The position numbers and the translations under genes were made by a program. Shown here piece after piece: positions 52,831 through 64,000 of a stretch of 64,000 nt of DNA (position 1 is its first letter; each line of letters opens with the position of its first letter). The notes beneath the pieces are model-generated. The model was not told where the DNA came from. It was given only the letters and a program-made list of their open reading frames with translations, and did no database searches. Source of the DNA: Zea mays (taxonomy: Eukaryota; Streptophyta; Magnoliopsida; Poales; Poaceae); NCBI RefSeq assembly GCF_902167145.1, contig NW_023366907.1, positions 1 through 64,000 on the forward strand, given 5' to 3'.

Positions 52831-54392
52831 GTACGGATTTTTGACCAAGAAATGGTCTCCACCAGAAATCCAAGAATGCGATCTATGGCAAGGAAACATA
52901 TGTGGGGTGAGGTGTATGAGCGTCTGGTCGATGATCAATGGCCACACAACCCCCATTTTTGTCGAAAATAGCCATGAACGACCATTTTCAATAATACCGA
53001 AGGCTAACACCTACGGATTTTTGACCAAGAAATGGTCTCCACCAGAAATCCAAGAATGTGATCTACGACAAGGAAACATATGTGGGGTGAGGTGTATGAG
53101 CCTCTGGTCGACGATCAATGGCCACACAACCCCCATTTTGCCGAAAATAGCCATGAACGACCATTTTCAATAATACCGAAGGCTAACACCTACGGATTTT
53201 TGACCAAGAATTGGTCTCCACCAGAAATCCAAGAATGTGATCTATGGCAAGGAAACATATGTGGGGTGAGGTGTATGAGCCTCTAGTCGATGAACAATGG
53301 CCACACAACCCCCATTTTTGTCGAAAATAGCCATGAATGACCATTTTCAAAAATACCAAAGGCTAACACGTACAGATTTTTGACCAAGAAATGGTCTCCA
53401 CCAGAAATCCAAGAATGTGATCTATGGCAAGGAAACATATGTGGGGTGAGGTGTATGAGCGTCTGGTCGATGATCAATGGCCACACAACCCCCATTTTTG
53501 TCGAAAATAGCCATGAACGACCATTTTCAATAATATCGAAGGCTAACACCTACGGATTTTTGACCAAGAAATGGTCTCCACCAGAAATCCAAGAATGTGA
53601 TCTACGACAAGGAAACATATGTGGGGTGAGGTGTATGAGCCTCTGGTCGACGATCAATGGCCACACAACCCCCATTTTGCCGAAAATAGCCATGAATGAC
53701 CATTTTAAATAATACCGAAGGCTAACACGTACGGGTTTTTAACCAAGAAATGGTTTCCACCAGAAATCCAAGAATGTGATCTATGGCAAGGAAACATATG
53801 TGGGGTGAGGTGTATGAGCCTCTGGCCGATGATCAATGGCCACACAACCCTAATTTTTGTCGAAAATAGCCATGAACGACCATTTTCAATAATACTAGAG
53901 GCTATCACCTACGGATTTTAGACCAAGAAATGGTCTCCACCAGAAATCCAAGAATGTGATCTATGGCAAGGAAACATATGTGGGGTGAGGTGTATGAGCG
54001 TCTGGTCGATGATCAATGGCCACACAACCCCCATTTTTGTCGAAAATAGCCATGAACGACCATTTTCAATAATATCGAAGGCTAACACCTACGGATTTTT
54101 GACCAAGAAATGGTCTCCACCAGAAATCCAAGAATGTGATCTATGGCAAGGAAACATATGTGGGGTGAGGTGTATGAGCCTCTGGTCGATGATCAATGGC
54201 CACACAACCCCCATTTTTGTCGAAAATAGCCATGATCGACCATTTTCAATAATATCGAAGGCTAACACCTACGGATTTTTGACCAAGAAATGGTCTCCAC
54301 CAGAAATCCAAGAATGTGATCTATGACAAGGAAACATATGTGGGGTGAGGTGTATGAGCCTCTGGTCGACGATCAATGGCCACACAACCCCC

Positions 54393-54394
54393 AG
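54393..54394. other. Inversion junction A to B
   Basis: Forward-oriented CACACAACCCCCA joins reverse-oriented GTTAGCCTTCGATATT. The two sides are in different monomer phases, so the joint is not a simple hairpin. It lies inside the spacer (about 52.3-55.3 kb) between the arms of the large inverted duplication. Confidence 0.92.
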
Positions 54395-57300
54395 TTAGCC
54401 TTCGATATTATTGAAAATGGTCGTTCATGGCTATTTTCGACAAAAATGGGGGTTGTGTGGCCATTGATCATCGACCAGAGGCACATACACCTCACCCCAC
54501 ATATGTTTCCTTGCCATAGATCACATTCTTGGATTTCTGGTGGAGACCATTTCTTGGTCAAAAATCCGTACGTGTTAGCCTTCGGTATTATTGAAAATGG
54601 TCGTTCATGGCTATTTTCGGCAAAATGGGGGTTCTGTGGCCATTGATCATCGACCAGACGCTCATACACCTCACCCCACATATGTTTCCTTGCCATAGAT
54701 CACATTCTTGGATTTCTGGTGGAGACCATTTCTTGGTCTAAAATCGTAGGTGTCAGCCTCTAGTATTATTGAAAATGGTCGCTCATGGCTATTTTCAAGG
54801 TCGCTCATGGCTATTTTCATAAAAAATTGGGGTTGTGTGGCCATTTATCATCGACCAGAGGCTCATAAACCTCACCCCACATATGTTTCCTTGCCATAGA
54901 TTACATTCTTGGATTTCTGGTGGAAACCATTTCTTGGTTAAAAACTCGTACGTGTTAGCCTTCGATATTATTGAAAATAGTCGTTCATGGCTATTTTCGA
55001 CAAAAATGGGGGTTGTGTGGCCATTGATCATCGACCAGACGCTCATACACCTCACCCCACATATGTTTCCTTGCCATAGATCACATTCTTGGATTTATGG
55101 TGGAGACCATTTCTTGGTCAAAAATCCGTAGGTGTTAGCCTTCGGTATTATTGAAAATGGTCGTTCATGGCTATTTTCGACAAAAATGGGGGTTGTGTGG
55201 CCATTGATCGTCGACCAGACGCTCATACACCTCACCCCACATATGTTTCCTTGCCATAGATTACATTCTTGGATTTATGGTGGAGACCATTTCTTGGTCA
55301 AAAATTCGTAGGTGTTAGCCTTCGGTATTATTGAAAATGGTCGTTCATGGCTATTTTCGGTAAAATGGGGGTTCTGTGGCAATTGATCATCGACCAGAGG
55401 CTCGTACACCTCACCCCACATATGTTTCCTTGCCATAGATCACATTCTTGGATTTCTGGTGGAGACCATTTCTTGGGCAAAAATCCGAATGTGTTAGCCT
55501 TTGGTATTTTTGAAAATGGTCATTCATGGCTATTTTCGACAAAAATGGGGGTTGTGTGGCCATTGATCTTCGACCAGAGGCACATACACCTCACTACACA
55601 TATGTTTCCTTGCCATAGATCACATTCTTGGTTTTACGGTGGAGACCATTTCTTGGTCAAAAATCCGTAGGTGTTAGCCTTCAGTGTCATTAAAAATGGT
55701 CGTTCATGGCTATTTTCGACAAAAATTAGGGTTGTGTGGCCATTGATCGTCGACCTGAGGCTCATACACCTCACCCCACATATGTTTCCTTGCCATAGAT
55801 CACATTCTTGGATTTCTGGTGGAGACCATTTCTTGGTCAAAAATCCGTAGGTGTTAGCCTTCGGTATTATTGAAAATGGTCATTCATGGCTATTTTCGGC
55901 AAAATGGGGGTTGTGTGGCCATTGATCGTCGACCAGAGGCTCATACACCTCACCCCACATATGTTTCCTTGCCATAGATCACATTCTTGGATTTCTGGTG
56001 GAAACCATTTCTTGGTCTAAAATCCGTAGGTGTTAGCCTCTAGTATTATTGAAAATGGTCGCTCATGGCTATTTTCAAGGTCGCTCATGGCTATTTTCAT
56101 AAAAAATGGGGGTTGTGTGGCCATTGATCATCAACCAGAGGCTCGTAAACCTCACCCCGACCATTTCTTGGTCAAAAATCCGTAGGTGTTAGCCTTTGGT
56201 ATTATTGAAAATGGTCGTTCATGGCTATTTTCGACAAAAATGGGGGTTGTGTGGCCATTGATCGTCGACCAGACGCTCATACACCTCACCCCACATATGT
56301 TTCCTTGTCGTAGATCACATTCTTGGATTTCTGGTGGAGACCATTTCTTGGTTAAAAATCCGTAGGTCTTAGCCTCTAGTATTATTGAAAATGGTCGCTC
56401 ATGGCTATTTTCATAAAAAATGGGGGCTGTGTGGCCATTGATCATCGACCAGAGGCTCATACACCTCACCCCACATATGTTTCCTTGCCATAGATTACAT
56501 TCTTGGATTTCTGGTGGAAACCATTTCTTGGTTAAAAACTCGTACGTGTTAGCCTTCGGTATTATTGAAAATGGTCATTCATGGCTATTTTCGACAAAAA
56601 TGGGGGTTGTGTGGCCATTGATCATCGACCAGAGGCTCGTACACCTCACCCCACATATGTTTCCTTGCCATAGATCACATTCTTGGATTTCTGGTGGAGA
56701 CCATTTCTTGGTCAAAAATCCGTACGTGTTAGCCTTTGGTATTTTTGAAAATGGTCATTCATGGCTATTTTCGACAAAAATGGGGGTTGTGTGGCCATTG
56801 ATCATCGACTAGAGGCGCATACACCTCACCCCACATATGTTTCCTTGCCATAGATCACATTCTTGGATTTCTGGTGGAGACCATTTCTTGGTCAAAAATC
56901 CGTAGGTGTTAGCCTTCGGTATTATTGAAAATGGTCGTTCATGGCTATTTTCGACAAAAATGGGGGTTGTGTGGCCATTGATCATCGACCAGACGCTCAT
57001 ACACCTCACCCCACATATGTTTCCTTGCCATAGATCACATTCTTGGATTTCTGGTGGAGACCTTTTCTTGGTCCAAAATCCGTAGGTGTTAGCCTCTAGT
57101 ATTATTGAAAATGGTCGCTCATGGCTATTTTCATAAAAAATGGGGGTTGTGTGGCCATTTATCATCGACTAGAGGCTCATACACCTCACCCCACATATGT
57201 TTCCTTGCCATAGATTACATTCTTGGATTTCTGGTGGAAACCATTTCTTGGTTAAAAACTCGTACGTGTTAGCCTTCGGTATTATTGAAAATGGTCATTC

Positions 57301-60300
57301 ATGGCTATTTTCGGCAAAATGGGGGTTGTGTGGCCATTGATCATCGACCAGAGGCTCATACACCTCACCCCACATATGTTTCCTTGTCGTAGATCACATT
57401 CTTGGATTTCTGGTGGAGACCATTTCTTGGTCAAAAATCCGTAGGTGTTAGCCTTCGATATTATTGAAAATGGTCATTCATGGCTATTTTCGGCAAAATG
57501 GGGGTTGTGTGGCCATTGATCGTCGACCAGAGGCTCATACACCTCACCCCACATATGTTTCCTTGTCGTAGATCACATTCTTGGATTTCTGGTGGAGACC
57601 ATTTCTTGGTCAAAAATCCGTAGGTGTTAGCCTTCGATATTATTGAAATTGGTCGTTCATGGCTATTTTCGACAAAAATGGGGGTTGTGTGGCCAATGAT
57701 CATCGACCAGAGGCTCATACACCTCACCCCACATATGTTTCCTTGCCATAGATCACATTCTTGGATTTCTAGTGGAGACCATTTCTTGGTCAAAAATCCG
57801 TAGGTGTTAGCCTTCGGTATTATTGAAAATGGTCGGTCATGGCTATTTTCGACAAAATTGGGGGTTGTGTGGCCATTGATCATCGACCAGACGCTCATAC
57901 ACCTCACCCCACATATGTTTCCTTGCCATAGATCACATTCTTGGATTTCTGGTGGAGACCATTTCTTGGTCTAAAATCCGTAGGTGTTAGCCTCTAGTAT
58001 TATTGAAAATGGTCGCTCATGGCTATTTTCAAGGTCGCTCATGGCTATTTTCATAAAAAATGGGGGTTGTGTGGCCATTTATCATCGACTAGAGGCTCAT
58101 AAACCTCACCCCACATATGTTTCCTTGCCATAGATCACATTCTTGGATTTTTGGTGGAGACCATTTCTTGGTCAAAAATCCGTAGGTGTTAGCCTTCGGT
58201 ATTATTGTAAATGATCGTTCATGGCTATTTTCGACAAAAATGGGGGTTGTGTGGCCATTGATCATCGACCAGAGGCTCGTCCACCTCACCCCTCATATGT
58301 TTCCTTGCAATAGATCACATTCTAGGATTTCTGGTAGAGACCATTTCTTGGTCTAAAATCCGTAGGTGTTAGCCTCTAGTATTATTGAAAATGGTCGCTC
58401 ATGGCTATTTTCAAGTTCGCTCATGGCTATTTTCATAAAAAATGGGGGTTGTGTGGCCATTTATCATCGACTAGAGGCTCATAGACCTCACCCCACATAT
58501 GTTTCCTTGCCATAGATTACATTCTTGGATTTCTGGTGGAAACCATTTCTTGGTTAAAAACTCGTACGTGTTAGCCTTCGGTATTATTGAAAATGGTCAT
58601 TCATGGCTATTTTCGGCAAAATGGGGGTTGTGTGGCCATTGATCGTCGACCAGAGGCTCATACACCTCACCCCACATATGTTTCTTTGTCGTAGATCACA
58701 TTCTTGGATTTCTGGTGGAGACCATTTCTTGGTCAAAAATCCGTAGGTGTTAGCCTTCGGTATTATTGAAAATGGTCGTTCATGGCTATTTTCGACAAAA
58801 TGGGGGTTGTCTGGCAATTGATCATCGACCAGAGGCTCATACACCTCACCCCACATATGTTTCCTTGCCATAGATCACATTCTTGGATTTCTGGTGGAGA
58901 CCATTTCTTGGTCAAAAATCCGTACGTGTTAGCCTTTGGTATTTTTGAAAATGGTCATTCATGGCTATTTTCGACAAAAATGGGGGTTGTGTGGCCATTG
59001 ATCATCGACTAGAGGCTCATACACCTCACCCCACATATGTTTCCTTGCCATAGATCACATTCTTGGATTTCTGGTGGAGACCATTTCTTGGTCAAAAATC
59101 CGTAGGTGTTAGCCTTCGGTATTATTGTAAATGGTCATTCATGGCTATTTTCGACAAAAATGGGGGTTGTGTGGCCATTGATCATCGACCAGAGGCTCAT
59201 ACACCTCACCCCACATATGTTTCCTTGCCATAGATCACATTCTTGTATTTCTGGTGGAGACCATTTCTTGGTCAAAAATCCGTAGGTCTTAGCCTCTAGT
59301 ATTATTGAAAATGGTCTCTCATGGCTATTTTCATAAAAATTGGGGGTTGTGTGGCCATTTATCATCGACCAGAGGCTCGTACACCTCACCCCACATATGT
59401 TTCCTTGCCATAGATCACATTCTTGGATTTCTGGTGGAGACCATTTCTTGGTCAAAAATCCGTAGGTGTTAGCCTTCGATATTATTGAAAATGGTCGTTC
59501 ATGGCTATTTTCGACAAAAATGGGGGTTGTGTGGCCATTGATCATCGACCAGAGGCTCATACACCTCACCCCACATATGTTTCCTTGCCATAGATAACAT
59601 TCTTGGATTTCTGGTGGAGACCATTTCTTGGTAAAAAATCCGTAGGTCTTAGCCTCTAATATTATTGAAAATGGTCGCTCATGGCTATTTTCATAAAAAA
59701 ATGGGGGTTGTGTGGCCATTTATCATCGACTAGAGGCTCATAAATCTCACCCCACATATGTTTCCTTGCCATAGATCACATTCTTGGATTTCTGGTGGAG
59801 ACCATTTCTTGGTTAAAAATCCGTAGGTGTTAGCCTTCGGTATTATTGAAAATGGTCGTTCATGGCTATTTTCGACAAAAATGGGGGTTGTGTGGCCATT
59901 GATCATCGACCAGACGCTCATACACCTCACCCCACATATGTTTCCTTGCCATAGATCACATTCTTGGATTTCTGGTGGAGACCATTTCTTGGTCTAAAAT
60001 CCGTAGGTGTTAGCCTCTAGTATTATTGAAAATGGTCGCTCATGGCTATTTTCAAGGTCGCTCATGGCTATTTTCATAAAAATGGGGGTTGTGTGGCCAT
60101 TTATCATCGACTAGAGGCTCATAAACCTCACCCCACATATGTTTCCTTGCCATAGATTACATTCTTGGATTTCTGGTGGAAACCATTTCTTGGTTAAAAA
60201 CTCGTACGTGTTAGCCTTCGGTATTATTGAAAATGGTCATTCATGGCTATTTTCGGCAAAATGGGGGTTGTGTGGCCATTGATCGTCGACCAGAGGCTCA

Positions 60301-60832
60301 TACACCTCACCCCACATATGTTTCCTTGTCGTAGATCACATTCTTGGATTTCTAGTGGAGACCATTTCTTGGTCAAAAATCCGTAGGTGTTAGCCTTCGA
60401 TATTATTGAAAATGGTCGTTCATGGCTATTTTCGACAAAAATGGGGGTTGTGTGGCCATTGATCATCGACCATAGGCTCATACACCTCACCCCACATATG
60501 TTTCCTTGCCATAGATCACATTCTTGGATTTCTGGTGGAGACCATTTCTTGGTCAAAAATCCGTAGGTGTTAGCCTTCGGTATTATTGTAAATGGTCATT
60601 CATGGCTATTTTCGACAAAAATGGGGGTTGTGTGGCCATTGATCATCGACGAGAGGCTCATACACCTCACCCCACATATGTTTCCTTGCCATAGATCACA
60701 TTCTTGGATTTCTGGTGGAGACCATTTCTTGGTCAAAAATCCGTAGGTCTTAGCCTCTAGTATTATTGAAAATGGTCGCTCATGGCTATTTTCATAAAAA
60801 ATGGGGGTTGTGTGGCCATTGATCATCGACCA
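54394..60832 (-). repeat. knob180 satellite array, orientation B, block 5
   Basis: This is 6.4 kb of reverse-oriented monomers. From about 55347 onwards it mirrors block 4, including the deleted monomer at ~56158 and the rare GGGCAAAAATCCGAATG monomer near 55475. It contains both 180-bp and 22-bp-duplication monomers. No gene is present. Confidence 0.92.
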
Positions 60833-62674
60833 AGCCATGAACGACCATTTTCAAAAATACCAAAGGCTAACACGTACGGATTTTTGACCAAGAAATGGTC
60901 CCCACCAGAAATCCAAGAATGTGATCTATGGCAAGGAAACATATGTGGGGTGAGGTTTATGAACCTCTAGTCGATGAAAATGGCCACACAACCCCCATTT
61001 TTTATGAAAATAGCCATGAGCGACCTTGAAAATAGCCATGAGCGACCATTTTCAATAATACTAGAGGCTAACACCTACGGATTTTAGACCAAGAAATGGT
61101 CTCCACCAGAAATCCAAGAATGTGATCTATGGCAAGGAAACATATGTGGGGTGAGGTGTATGAGCGTCTGGTCGATGATCAATGGCCACACAACCCCCAT
61201 TTTTGTCGAAAATAGCCATGAACGACCATTTTCAATAATACCGAAGGCTAACACCTACAGATTTTTGACCAAGAAATGGTCTCCACCAGAAATCCAAGAA
61301 TGTGATCTATGGCAAGGAAACATATGTGGGGTGAGGTGTATGAGCCTCTGGTCGATGATCAATGGCCACACAACCCCCATTTTTGTCGAAAATAGCCATG
61401 AACGACCATTTTCAATAATATCGAAGGCTAACACCTACGGATTTTTGACCAAGAAATGGTCTCCACCAGAAATCCAAGAATGTGATCTACGACAAGGAAA
61501 CATATGTGGGGTGAGGTGTATGAGCCTCTGGTCGACGATCAATGGCCACAGAACCACCATTTTGCCGAAAATAGCCATGAGCGACCATTTTCAATAATAT
61601 TAGAGGCTAAGACCTACGGATTTTTGACCAAGAAATGGTCTCCACCAGAAATCCAAGAATGTGATCTATGGCGAGGAAACATATGTGGGGTGAGGTGTAT
61701 GAGCCTCTGGTCGATGATCAATGGCCACACAACCCCCATTTTTGTCGAAAATAGCCATGAACAACCATTTTCAATAATACCGAAGGCTAACACCTACGGA
61801 TTTTTGACCAAGAAATGGTCTCCACCAGAAATCCAAGAATGTGATCTATGGCGAGGAAACATATGTGGGGTGAGGTGTATGAGCCTCTGGTCGATGATCA
61901 ATGGCCACACAACCCCCATTTTTGTCGAAAATAGCCATGAACGACCATTTTCAATAATACCGAAGGCTAACACCTACGGATTTTTGACCAAGAAATGGTC
62001 TCCACCAGAAATCCAAGAATGTGATCTATGGCAAGGAAACATATGTGGGGTGAGGTGTACGAGCCTCTGGTCGATGATCAATGGCCGCAGAACCCCCATT
62101 TTGCCGAAAATAGCCATGAACGACCATTTTCAATAATACCGAAGGCTAACACCTACGGATTTTTGACCAAGAAATGGTCTCCACCAGAAATCCAAGAATG
62201 TGATCTATGGCAAGGAAACATATGTGGGGTGAGGTGTACGAGCCTCTGGTCGATGATCAATGGCCACAGAACCCCCATTTTGCCGAAAATAGCCATGAAC
62301 GACCATTTTCAATAATACCGAAGGCTAACACGTACGAGTTTTTGACCAAGAAATGGTCTCCACCAGAAATCCAAGAATGTGATCTATGGCAAGGAAACAT
62401 ATGTGGGGTGAGGTGTATGAGCCTCTGGTCGATGATCAATGGCCACACAACCCCCATTTTTGTCGAAAATAGCCATGAACGACCATTTTCAATAATATCG
62501 AAGGCTAACACCTACGGTTTTTTGACCAAGAAATGGTCTCCACCAGAAATCCAAGAATGTGATCTACGACAAGGAAACATATGTGGGGTGAGGTGTATGA
62601 GCCTCTGGTCGACGATCAATGGCCACACAACCCCCATTTTGCCGAAAATAGCCATGAATGACCATTTTCAATAA
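55347..62674 (-). repeat. Right arm of large inverted satellite duplication
   Basis: This is the mirror partner of 41897-52320. It spans the 60832 junction, so the arm contains the B-to-A switch in the same relative place as its partner contains 43540. Differences between arms are the lack of the 18-monomer expansion, one extra monomer near 61.8 kb, a 22-bp duplication present at 61025 but absent at 43355, and scattered substitutions. Confidence 0.83.
60832..60833. other. Inversion junction B to A (mirror of 43540)
   Basis: GGCCATTGATCATCGACCA joins AGCCATGAACGACC. Its reverse complement is the same join seen at 43540/43541. An identical breakpoint twice in opposite orientation is best explained by one original rearrangement copied by the inverted duplication. 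Confidence 0.93.
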
Positions 62675-64000
62675 TACCGAAGGCTAACACGTACGCGTTT
62701 TTAACCAAGAAATGGTTTCCACCCGAAATCCAAGAATGTAATCTATGGCAAGGAAACATATGTGGGGTGAGGTTTATGAGCCTCTAGTCGATGATAAATG
62801 GCCACACAACCCCCATTTTTTATGAAAATAGCCATGAGCGACCTTGAAAATAGCCATGAGCGACCATTTTCAATAATACTAGAGGCTAACACCTACGGAT
62901 TTTAGACCAAGAAATGGTCTCCACCAGAAATCCAAGAATGTGATCTATGGCAAGGAAACAAATGTGGGGTGAGGTGTATGAGCGTCTGGTCGATGATCAA
63001 TGGCCACACAACCCCCATTTTTGTCGAAAATAGCCATGAACGACCATTTTCAATAATACCGAAGGCTAACACCTACAGATTTTTGACCAAGAAATGGTCT
63101 CCACCAGAAATCCAAGAATGTGATCTATGGCAAGGAAACATATGTGGGGTGAGGTGTATGAGCCTCTGGTCGATGATCAATGGCCACACAACCCCCATTT
63201 TTGTCGAAAATAGCCATGAACGACCATTTTCAATAATATCGAAGGCTAACACCTACGGATTTTTGACCAAGAAATGGTCTCCACCAGAAATCCAAGAATG
63301 TGATCTACGACAAGGAAACATATGTGGGGTGAGGTGTATGAGCCTCTGGTCGACGATCAATGGCCACAGAACCCCCATTTTGCCGAAAATAGCCATGAGC
63401 GACCATTTTCAATAATATTAGAGGCTAAGACCTACGGATTTTTGACCAAGAAATGGTCTCCACCAGAAATCAAAGAATGTGATCTATGGCGAGGAAACAT
63501 ATGTGGGGTGAGGTGTATGAGCCTCTGGTCGATGATCAATGGCCACACAACCCCCATTTTTGTCGAAAATAGCCATGAACGACCATTTTCAATAATACCG
63601 AAGGCTAACACCTACGGATTTTTGACCAAGAAATGGTCTCCACCAGAAATCCAAGAATGTGATCTATGGCAAGGAAACATATGTGGGGTGAGGTGTACGA
63701 GCCTCTGGTCGATGATCAATGGCCGCAGAACCCCTATTTTGCCGAAAATAGCCATGAACGACCATTTTCAATAATACCGAAGGCTAACACCTACGGATTT
63801 TTGACCAAGAAATGGTCTCCACCAGAAATCCAAGAATGTGATCTATGGCAAGGAAACATATGTGGGGTGAGGTGTACGAGCCTCTGGTCGATGATCAATG
63901 GCCACAGAACCCCCATTTTGCCGAAAATAGCCATGAACGACCATTTTCAATAATACCGAAGGCTAACACGTACGAGTTTTTGACCAAGAAATGGTCTCCA
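60833..64000 (+). repeat. knob180 satellite array, orientation A, block 6
   Basis: Forward-oriented monomers run to the end of the window. The first ~1.8 kb mirrors 41.9-43.5 kb. Monomers with GGCCACAGAACCCCC and GATCTATGGCGAGGAAAC recur and mark the local higher-order repeat. The array continues beyond 64000. Confidence 0.92.
61020..64000 (+). repeat. Higher-order repeat, ~1818 bp (10 monomers) x ~1.6, cut by the window end
   Basis: Monomers at 61151 and 62969 and at 61504 and 63322 are 1818 bp apart and share CACCTACAGATTTTTG, GGCGAGGAAAC and GGCCGCAGAACCCC variants. After about 63.6 kb the offset becomes 1638 bp, so the second copy lacks one monomer. Confidence 0.78.

Larger units (their letters stand above)
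43541..54393 (+). repeat. knob180 satellite array, orientation A, block 4
   Basis: This is 10.9 kb of forward-oriented monomers. Long runs are close to exactly 180 bp, especially 44.7-48.9 kb, where the 22-bp-duplication type is absent. It forms most of the left arm of the large inverted duplication. Two monomers are shortened: one near 51471 lacks about 46 bp and one near 52797 lacks about 29 bp. No gene is present; the long open frames (for example 52150-52827) come from the 60-codon monomer length. Confidence 0.92.

Noticed and set aside
43540..60833. Inverted blocks as a pure assembly artefact
   Set aside because: The arms differ by an 18-monomer expansion, an extra monomer, a 22-bp indel and substitutions, so one arm is not a copied read. 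Misassembly of single junctions still cannot be excluded without reads.
43535..63953. Longer satellite frames (for example 44647-45237, 52150-52827, 61504-62136)
   Set aside because: These are several 180-bp monomers read in one frame. Length comes from the lack of stop variants in those monomers, not from coding selection.
1..64000. TR-1 (~350-bp) knob repeat or CentC centromere repeat
   Set aside because: No stretch departs from the 180-bp monomer family except the hAT element.

Overview
The window is almost entirely a plant satellite array. Its ~180-bp monomer, read on one strand, runs through GGCCACACAACCCCCATTTT, ACCAAGAAATGGTCTCCACC and ACATATGTGGGGTGAGG, which I recognise as the maize 180-bp knob repeat (knob180). 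The likely source is a heterochromatic knob of Zea mays or a close relative. About 60.2 kb, roughly 330 monomers, is satellite. The only other sequence is one 3.83-kb hAT (Ac-like) DNA transposon at 30626-34453. I see no host gene, tRNA, rRNA, TR-1 repeat, CentC or LTR retrotransposon.

Layout. Call the strand reading GGCCACACAACCCCC orientation A and its reverse complement orientation B. 1-1184 is A; 1185-43540 is B, interrupted by the transposon; 43541-54393 is A; 54394-60832 is B; 60833-64000 is A. The first switch (1187) is a near-perfect palindrome. The switches at 43540 and 60832 have the same junction sequence in mirror image. They belong to a large inverted duplication: about 41.9-52.3 kb mirrors about 62.7-55.3 kb, around a non-mirrored spacer that holds the 54393 switch. 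The left arm carries an extra ~3.24 kb (18 monomers).

Within each block the monomers form local higher-order repeats with periods of about 920, 1460, 1684, 1818, 2021 and 2159 bp. Several are odd lengths because they include a ~202-bp monomer type with an internal 22-bp tandem duplication. There are also larger direct segmental copies: about 2.6-6.3 kb reappears as a mosaic at 12.4-16.1 kb, and 21.26-27.73 kb reappears at 29.53-39.83 kb.

The hAT element has 12-bp terminal inverted repeats (11/12 match), a perfect 8-bp target duplication CACCTCAC, CGGGT-rich subterminal regions, a GC-rich leader, and one transposase gene with introns. The gene has a BED zinc finger, hAT catalytic D, D and E residues and a C-terminal hATC dimerisation domain, but a single-base frameshift at 32859-32872 interrupts it. 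The element sits only in the second copy of the 6.46-kb satellite duplication. The first copy keeps an intact empty site at 22350-22357, so the insertion most likely followed that duplication.

Nearly all open frames in the window are satellite artefacts: 180 bp is 60 codons, so a frame that is open in one monomer stays open in the next. Limits of higher-order repeats are approximate because they were read by eye.
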